DNA from: Luteolibacter flavescens
GTDB taxonomy: Bacteria; Verrucomicrobiota; Verrucomicrobiia; Verrucomicrobiales; Akkermansiaceae
Length of the DNA stretch: 64,000 bases
Reading direction: 5' to 3'
NCBI RefSeq assembly: GCF_025950085.1
Contig: NZ_JAPDDS010000013.1
Span: 62,001 to 126,000, forward strand
Within the stretch, counting starts at the first letter, position 1; every line of letters begins with the position of its first letter. Shown here one piece after another: positions 60,472-64,000 of the stretch. Below the pieces are notes generated by a model. The model made no database searches. It worked only from the letters and a program-made list of their open reading frames with translations, and was not told the DNA's origin. A program made the position numbers and the translations under genes.

Positions 60472-60822
60472 TCACGCGGAAAGTAGCCCGAGGCGCTTCG
60501 CTTGCTTCAGCCAGTCGCTCTCCAGCTCGGCATAGCTCGCGGTGGCGGAGCCGGGGCGCGGGATGGTGACGAGCAGGCGCCTCGGATCGGCGAGGCGCGC
60601 TCCGTGGAGCTGCAGGATGGCGCGGATGCGGCGGCGCAGGAGATTGCGGTCGTGCGCCTTGCCGACTTTCCGCGTGGTGATCACCGCGTGCTTCAGGTGA
60701 GGCAGCGCGGGATCGGCGAGCGTGCTGAGCACGACAAAACGGCCGGCTTTCGCCTGGCCGTCTTTCCGCGCACGGAGGAAATCCGCGCGCTTCGTCATAC
60801 TGTGCGACCGCGGGAGGCGCAT
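60472..60822 (-). CDS. rnpA: Ribonuclease P protein component
   Basis: A 116-residue basic protein that assists RNase P RNA in tRNA 5' processing. It has the family RNR-type core (KVGKAHDRNLLRRRIRAILQ) and the N-terminal SHSMTKRADFLRARKDGQAK. It lies 29 bp after rpmH, as in most bacteria. Confidence 0.94.
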   Translation of the reverse strand: MRLPRSHSMTKRADFLRARKDGQAKAGRFVVLSTLADPALPHLKHAVITTRKVGKAHDRNLLRRRIRAILQLHGARLADPRRLLVTIPRPGSATASYAELESDWLKQAKRLGLLSA

Positions 60823-60851
60823 GGGCCGTGCGCGGCGCGCAGTGAGAGCTA

Positions 60852-61034
60852 TCAGACCCCGTGCTGGGTGGTGTGACGGGCGTACTGGATCTCAGCACCC
60901 TTCGGAATGAGGCGCTTGCGGCCCTTCTGACGGCGGCGCTTGATGATGTCGCGGCCGGCCTTGGTCGCCATGCGGGCGCGGAATCCGTGCTGACGCTTGC
61001 GGGTGCGCTTGGATGGCTGGAAGGTGCGTTTCAT
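60852..61034 (-). CDS. rpmH: 50S ribosomal protein L34 with C-terminal extension
   Basis: A 60-residue protein. The first ~44 residues are a canonical L34 ([20 protein letters not shown], then [20 protein letters not shown]). About 14 further residues ([17 protein letters not shown] region) extend beyond the normal end. It heads the rpmH-rnpA-yidD-yidC operon. Confidence 0.96.
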   Translation of the reverse strand: MKRTFQPSKRTRKRQHGFRARMATKAGRDIIKRRRQKGRKRLIPKGAEIQYARHTTQHGV

Positions 61035-61097
61035 GGCTGTCTCGGAAAAAAGGCGTTACTGGTATCCGCGCCGGGCGTCAGGCTCGGGCGGGCGCGC

Positions 61098-61125
61098 ACT
61101 CTAGGAACCGAGGTTCGCTTGTCAA
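61098..61125 (-). promoter_or_regulatory. Promoter of the rpmH operon
   Basis: On the minus strand a consensus -35 TTGACA (61125-61120), a 16-bp spacer and a -10 TAGAGT (61103-61098) lie about 63 bp before the rpmH ATG. The GC-rich leader between them and rpmH can fold. Confidence 0.75.
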
Positions 61126-61213
61126 TGCGCCAAATCCCCGGAATGGCGGAAATTTTTCCACGATGCCCTTGAAATGGCGTGCCGCTCCCCGGCGACCGTG
61201 CCACCGTCCGCGC

Positions 61214-61702
61214 GTGAGCCAAGGATCTTCGCCCAGCATCATCGCCAACCGGCCCAAGGTCGTGACCGCGACGATCGAGGACCTGCAAGGCCTGACGGAT
61301 CTGGTGATGGATCTCTTTTCCGAGTCCGATGAATTCACCTCGAACCACGACGTGCAGGAGCGCGGGCTGGCACTGATCCTCGAGCAACCAAGCCGCGGCC
61401 GCATCTTCGTGGTGCGGAACGAGACCCGGATCATCGGCATGGTGAACCTTCTCTTCACCATTTCCACGGCCATGGGCGGCTTCGTCATCCTGATGGAAGA
61501 CGTGATCGTCCACCCGGCCCACCGCGGGCAGGGCTACGGCTCGATGCTGCTCGACCACGTGATCGAGTTCGCGAAGCAAAAGGACTTCAAGCGCATCACC
61601 CTGCTGACGGACAAGATCAGCGCGGAGTCGCAGAATTTCTTCCGCAAGAACGGCTTCGAGTATTCGAACATGATCCCCATGCGGCGGATCATCTCCGCCT
61701 GA
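61214..61702 (+). CDS. GNAT-family N-acetyltransferase
   Basis: A 162-residue acetyltransferase from the GTG at 61214 (an ATG at 61163 would add 17 basic residues). It has the GNAT fold with acetyl-CoA motif VHPAHRGQGYGSMLL and the late FRKNGFEYSNMIPMRR. Strand residues VVRNETRIIGMVNLLF precede the motif. The substrate is unknown. Transcription diverges from the rpmH operon. Confidence 0.87.
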   Translation: MSQGSSPSIIANRPKVVTATIEDLQGLTDLVMDLFSESDEFTSNHDVQERGLALILEQPSRGRIFVVRNETRIIGMVNLLFTISTAMGGFVILMEDVIVHPAHRGQGYGSMLLDHVIEFAKQKDFKRITLLTDKISAESQNFFRKNGFEYSNMIPMRRIISA

Positions 61703-61707
61703 GAGCG

Positions 61708-61980
61708 ATGAACCTGGGACTCATGCACCCCGCCGATGGCTTTGCCCTGGCGATGGTGGTGATCCTCGTTTTCAGCCTCGGCATCGTGGTGCTGCTCGCC
61801 GTGGGCATCTACCGCAGCGGAAAGCGCCGCCCGAGCGAGGCGGAAGATCTCATCGAAGAACTGCGCCTCGAGGAAGAGGCCGAGCGGCAGCGCCAAGACG
61901 AGCAGAAGCACCCTGCCTCCCCCACCCGCGACGAGGAACGCGAGCCATGGGAAAAAGAAGCGGACTGGTGGAAAAAATAA
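61708..61980 (+). CDS. Small single-pass membrane protein
   Basis: A 90-residue protein with one membrane helix (ALAMVVILVFSLGIVVLLAVGIY) followed by a charged, coiled-coil-like cytoplasmic tail (EDLIEELRLEEEAERQRQDE). It starts 5 bp after the GNAT gene. I do not recognise a family. Confidence 0.65.
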   Translation: MNLGLMHPADGFALAMVVILVFSLGIVVLLAVGIYRSGKRRPSEAEDLIEELRLEEEAERQRQDEQKHPASPTRDEEREPWEKEADWWKK

Positions 61981-62034
61981 GGAGCAGGGGCGTCCCTCAT
62001 CCCGTCCCCTCACCGATCGGGCCGACTTCAGCGG

Positions 62035-62064
62035 TTGTGATCGTCTTCCGCCCTCGGCTAGAAA
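62035..62064 (+). promoter_or_regulatory. Candidate leaderless promoter
   Basis: TTGTGA (62035-62040) and CTAGAA or TAGAAA (62058-62064) are 17-18 bp apart and the -10 box ends 6-7 nt before the ATG at 62071. Confidence 0.4.
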
Positions 62065-62070
62065 ACCCTC

Positions 62071-62592
62071 ATGATTCTCGAGCAACTCATGCTCCAGCAC
62101 CGCGACCCGAAGAGTGCGCTCGCTGTTGCATATCTGGCAGCACCAGATGCCTTCCCCGGCCTGCCCCGACGGATAGGCAACATCCGGGTGAAGCTGCTCA
62201 AGATTCCATCCTTTGAGCCCTGCACCGCTTGGACCCTTTTCGAAGATCAGGGCACCTTTTGCGTTCGTCGGATCGAATGGAATCAGCGAGAGGATCCCGA
62301 AACTTCACCGGGAGCTCAAGGCTCGGATGCGGCAATCAACTCCTCCATTGCGACCACCCTTCTTGATGGACTCACCGCACTCACCATTCCTGTCGCCCCG
62401 AAAACAAGAGAAGCCGGCATCGACGGAGTGAGCTATTCGGTCATCATCGGGGATTATTGGTGCAATTCGGAGTTCGCGTGGTGGGTGGAGCCGCCCGAAG
62501 AATGGAAGAAACTCGCAATATGGTATGACCGCGCCATTGCCGCCTTTGAAGCAGTTCTCCCCGTCAGGACCCCGGAGAATCCCGAGGCGTAA
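62071..62592 (+). CDS. Protein of unknown function
   Basis: A 173-residue cytoplasmic protein without signal peptide or membrane helix. It has an alternating helix/strand pattern with several Trp residues (IGDYWCNSEFAWWVEPPEEW). No motif is recognised. The base composition is a little lower in GC than nearby genes. Confidence 0.6.
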   Translation: MILEQLMLQHRDPKSALAVAYLAAPDAFPGLPRRIGNIRVKLLKIPSFEPCTAWTLFEDQGTFCVRRIEWNQREDPETSPGAQGSDAAINSSIATTLLDGLTALTIPVAPKTREAGIDGVSYSVIIGDYWCNSEFAWWVEPPEEWKKLAIWYDRAIAAFEAVLPVRTPENPEA

Positions 62593-62624
62593 AGCCGGAA
62601 GTTGCGACCGGGATTCAATTGAAT

Positions 62625-62681
62625 AATCCTGCGGGATGCTGCGTCTCCCGAATCTGCGGGAGATACCGATGAAGCAGGATT
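62625..62681. other. Nested inverted repeats in the gap before 62773
   Basis: AATCCTGC (62625-62632) pairs with GCAGGATT (62674-62681), and inside it CTCCCG (62645-62650) pairs with CGGGAG (62657-62662). The two-stem structure lies 30 bp after a stop and about 90 bp before the next start. No T tract follows, so it may be a structured leader or a factor-dependent terminator. Confidence 0.4.
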
Positions 62682-62772
62682 CGCGGACGATAGGACCTTG
62701 TGCCTCCGGCCCAATCTCGGCATTGTTTATCTCACGAGATCATTTTCCCCGAGTATCAGGCCTTCCTCTTCC

Positions 62773-63684
62773 ATGTCCTCATCCCCACCTCGGAAAGCAG
62801 GCATTCACGTTTGGTTCGTGGTGACCTTGGCGATTGCCGTGCTGGCTGGGTATGGGACGGGCTCGATTCAGGAGCGCACCGGAACTGTGGCGAAGGAGTC
62901 GGATGACAGCCCGGGCACGAAGGCGAGACAGAGGAGCGAGGAGAGCAGAGAAGCCAGACTCACGTCGCGCGATTTCTTGCAAGGGGCCCTTCGAGGGTCG
63001 ATCGACGGGCGGCAGCACTGGCGGCATGTCCGCTCGTTCACTGGGGAAGAGGTGAAGGCCGCCCTCGCCAAACTGCAGCGGTCCAGCGACCCGCTCAACG
63101 TCCACCGGGATCTGGAAGAAATGCTCTTTTACCGGTGGGCGGAACTCGATCCGGTCGCGGCCAATGCGGAGGCGAAAGCGAGGTATCCGGAAAGATTTGC
63201 CACAAGTCGCAAGGCGGTGATCGCGGCGTGGATCAATCAAGGCGGGGCTATTGCAGCCTGGAACGCGGTGAAGAATGAGGGAGACATGTGGGACTGCACC
63301 CAGTCAGTCGGTGGAGAGGTCGCGGACATGCTGGTGGCCAGCCTTTCCGACGTCGATGACGCGACAGCCTTCAGGGAGGTGAAGCGCTTCGATGACGAGA
63401 ACTGTGGTATCGCGCATCGCCTCTGCGAGGCCCGCGCGGCAAAGGCGGCGGAGACGCCCGAGGCCCGCGCCTCTTTCCTGGCCGCCGCAGCCACTCATCC
63501 CGATCCCTACGTGATCAGTTGCGCCCGGGATTACTTGTTCAAGGAGTGGGCGAAAAGAGACGCGGAGGAGGCAAGGGCGGCAGCGATGGCCATGACTCTA
63601 GATTATGACGCCCGTCAGTCGGTGCTCTGGAAGATCGAATCCGTGAAACAGGACGCGGAAAGAGCCAACGGCGAGTCCCGATGA
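62773..63684 (+). CDS. Membrane-anchored protein of unknown function
   Basis: A 303-residue protein with one N-terminal helix (IHVWFVVTLAIAVLAGYGTG) and a helical soluble domain. Regularly spaced helices (EEMLFYRWAELDPVAANAEA, AVIAAWINQGGAIAAWNAVK, CARDYLFKEWAKRDAEEARA) each contain an Ala-Trp pattern and suggest an alpha-solenoid of repeats. Its stop overlaps the next gene's ATG, so the two are co-translated. Confidence 0.7.
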   Translation: MSSSPPRKAGIHVWFVVTLAIAVLAGYGTGSIQERTGTVAKESDDSPGTKARQRSEESREARLTSRDFLQGALRGSIDGRQHWRHVRSFTGEEVKAALAKLQRSSDPLNVHRDLEEMLFYRWAELDPVAANAEAKARYPERFATSRKAVIAAWINQGGAIAAWNAVKNEGDMWDCTQSVGGEVADMLVASLSDVDDATAFREVKRFDDENCGIAHRLCEARAAKAAETPEARASFLAAAATHPDPYVISCARDYLFKEWAKRDAEEARAAAMAMTLDYDARQSVLWKIESVKQDAERANGESR

Positions 63685-64000
63685 AGTCCGACGTCATGTC
63701 TCGACTGCTGATGATCTGCGCTGTCGCCGCGGCATTCGCCACGGGCTACACGACCTCGCGCGTCTCATCGGGAGGCCGCGATTCCGGCGCGGATTCGGCA
63801 GGAAATCCATCGCCCTCGCGGGAGTCCGACTCCAGGGCGGCAGCAAGCCATTCGACCGAAGACCGCCCGTGGAAAGAAGTGCAGCAACGGATCGTCTCGC
63901 GATGGGAGGCATCACCGGGGATCACGGTGGATTTCGAACTGCGGGATGAAACGGAGAGAGCCCTGGAGCGGATCCCACCCGAAGATCTGGAGACCTGGAT
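63681..64000 (+). CDS. Membrane-anchored protein, N-terminal part (cut by window edge)
   Basis: An ATG at 63681 overlaps the upstream stop by 4 bp (ATGA) and the frame stays open to the window end (106 full codons). It has a short N-terminal hydrophobic helix (LLMICAVAAAFATGYTTS), a Ser/Asp-rich linker and a soluble part (WKEVQQRIVSRWEASPGITV). The layout copies the upstream gene, so it may be a diverged paralogue. Confidence 0.65.
   Translation, partial: MKSDVMSRLLMICAVAAAFATGYTTSRVSSGGRDSGADSAGNPSPSRESDSRAAASHSTEDRPWKEVQQRIVSRWEASPGITVDFELRDETERALERIPPEDLETW

Noticed and set aside
1-64000. tRNA, rRNA, CRISPR array, prophage or transposase genes
   Set aside because: Both strands were read for these. 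No cloverleaf-like or rRNA-like sequence, spaced direct repeats, integrase or transposase motif was recognised.

Overview
The window is one contiguous, GC-rich, densely coded piece of a bacterial chromosome. Gene content points to a member of the Verrucomicrobia (Verrucomicrobiaceae/Luteolibacter-like). The signs are a PEP-CTERM secreted protein, a Gfo/Idh/MocA protein with a Tat signal next to a haem-binding/glucose-dehydrogenase-like protein, a CotH-type protein, a von Willebrand/TPR protein beside an ECF sigma factor, and frequent GTG starts with almost no Shine-Dalgarno sequences. The assignment rests on gene families only; there is no rRNA here. Both window edges cut a gene: an outer-membrane barrel protein at the left and a small membrane-anchored protein at the right.

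Region 1 (1032-15857) is a three-gene hybrid NRPS/PKS operon: A-PCP, then KS-AT-ACP-aminotransferase-C-A(with embedded methyltransferase)-PCP, then C-A-PCP-thioesterase. Read colinearly, an amino acid is loaded, extended by one malonyl unit, transaminated at the beta carbon, joined to N-methylglycine (predicted), joined to a hydrophobic residue and released. An amino-acid starter followed by beta-transamination would give an unusual 3,4-diamino acyl unit. This is the best candidate for an undescribed system in the window.

Region 2 (15900-21611): PEP-CTERM protein, a STAS/PP2C partner-switching pair, a small lipoprotein, Fur, a small unknown protein and argH. Region 3 (21621-32506): an ECF sigma factor, a fused anti-sigma-like/VWA protein and a 2259-residue exported membrane protein with an internal duplication, all on the minus strand. 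Region 4 (32595-40452): small unknowns, DUF6172, a hotdog thioesterase, fabF, an ExbB/ExbD/TonB-like set with a zinc-ribbon protein, free-methionine sulfoxide reductase and an AT-richer DUF2971 gene that looks acquired. Region 5 (40667-57843): dnaX-ybaB, a phosphatase-family protein, a Gfo/Idh - cytochrome/GSDH - serine protease operon, prmA, a carboxypeptidase-regulatory-like protein, an aspartate aminotransferase, a CotH protein, hom, an H1-like protein, an OmpA-family protein and a HAD phosphatase. Region 6 (58105-61034) is the classic rpmH-rnpA-yidD-yidC operon. Region 7 holds a GNAT protein and small membrane or unknown proteins.

Non-coding structure is notable. There are two ~148-bp intergenic elements with 29-bp terminal inverted repeats, a palindrome inserted in frame in the third NRPS gene, and heptanucleotide (W)CTTGNN arrays inside two operons. 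In several promoters the -10 box ends 6-7 nt before the start codon, which implies leaderless mRNAs. No tRNA, rRNA, CRISPR array, prophage or IS transposase was seen. No gene-free stretch exceeds 300 bases.
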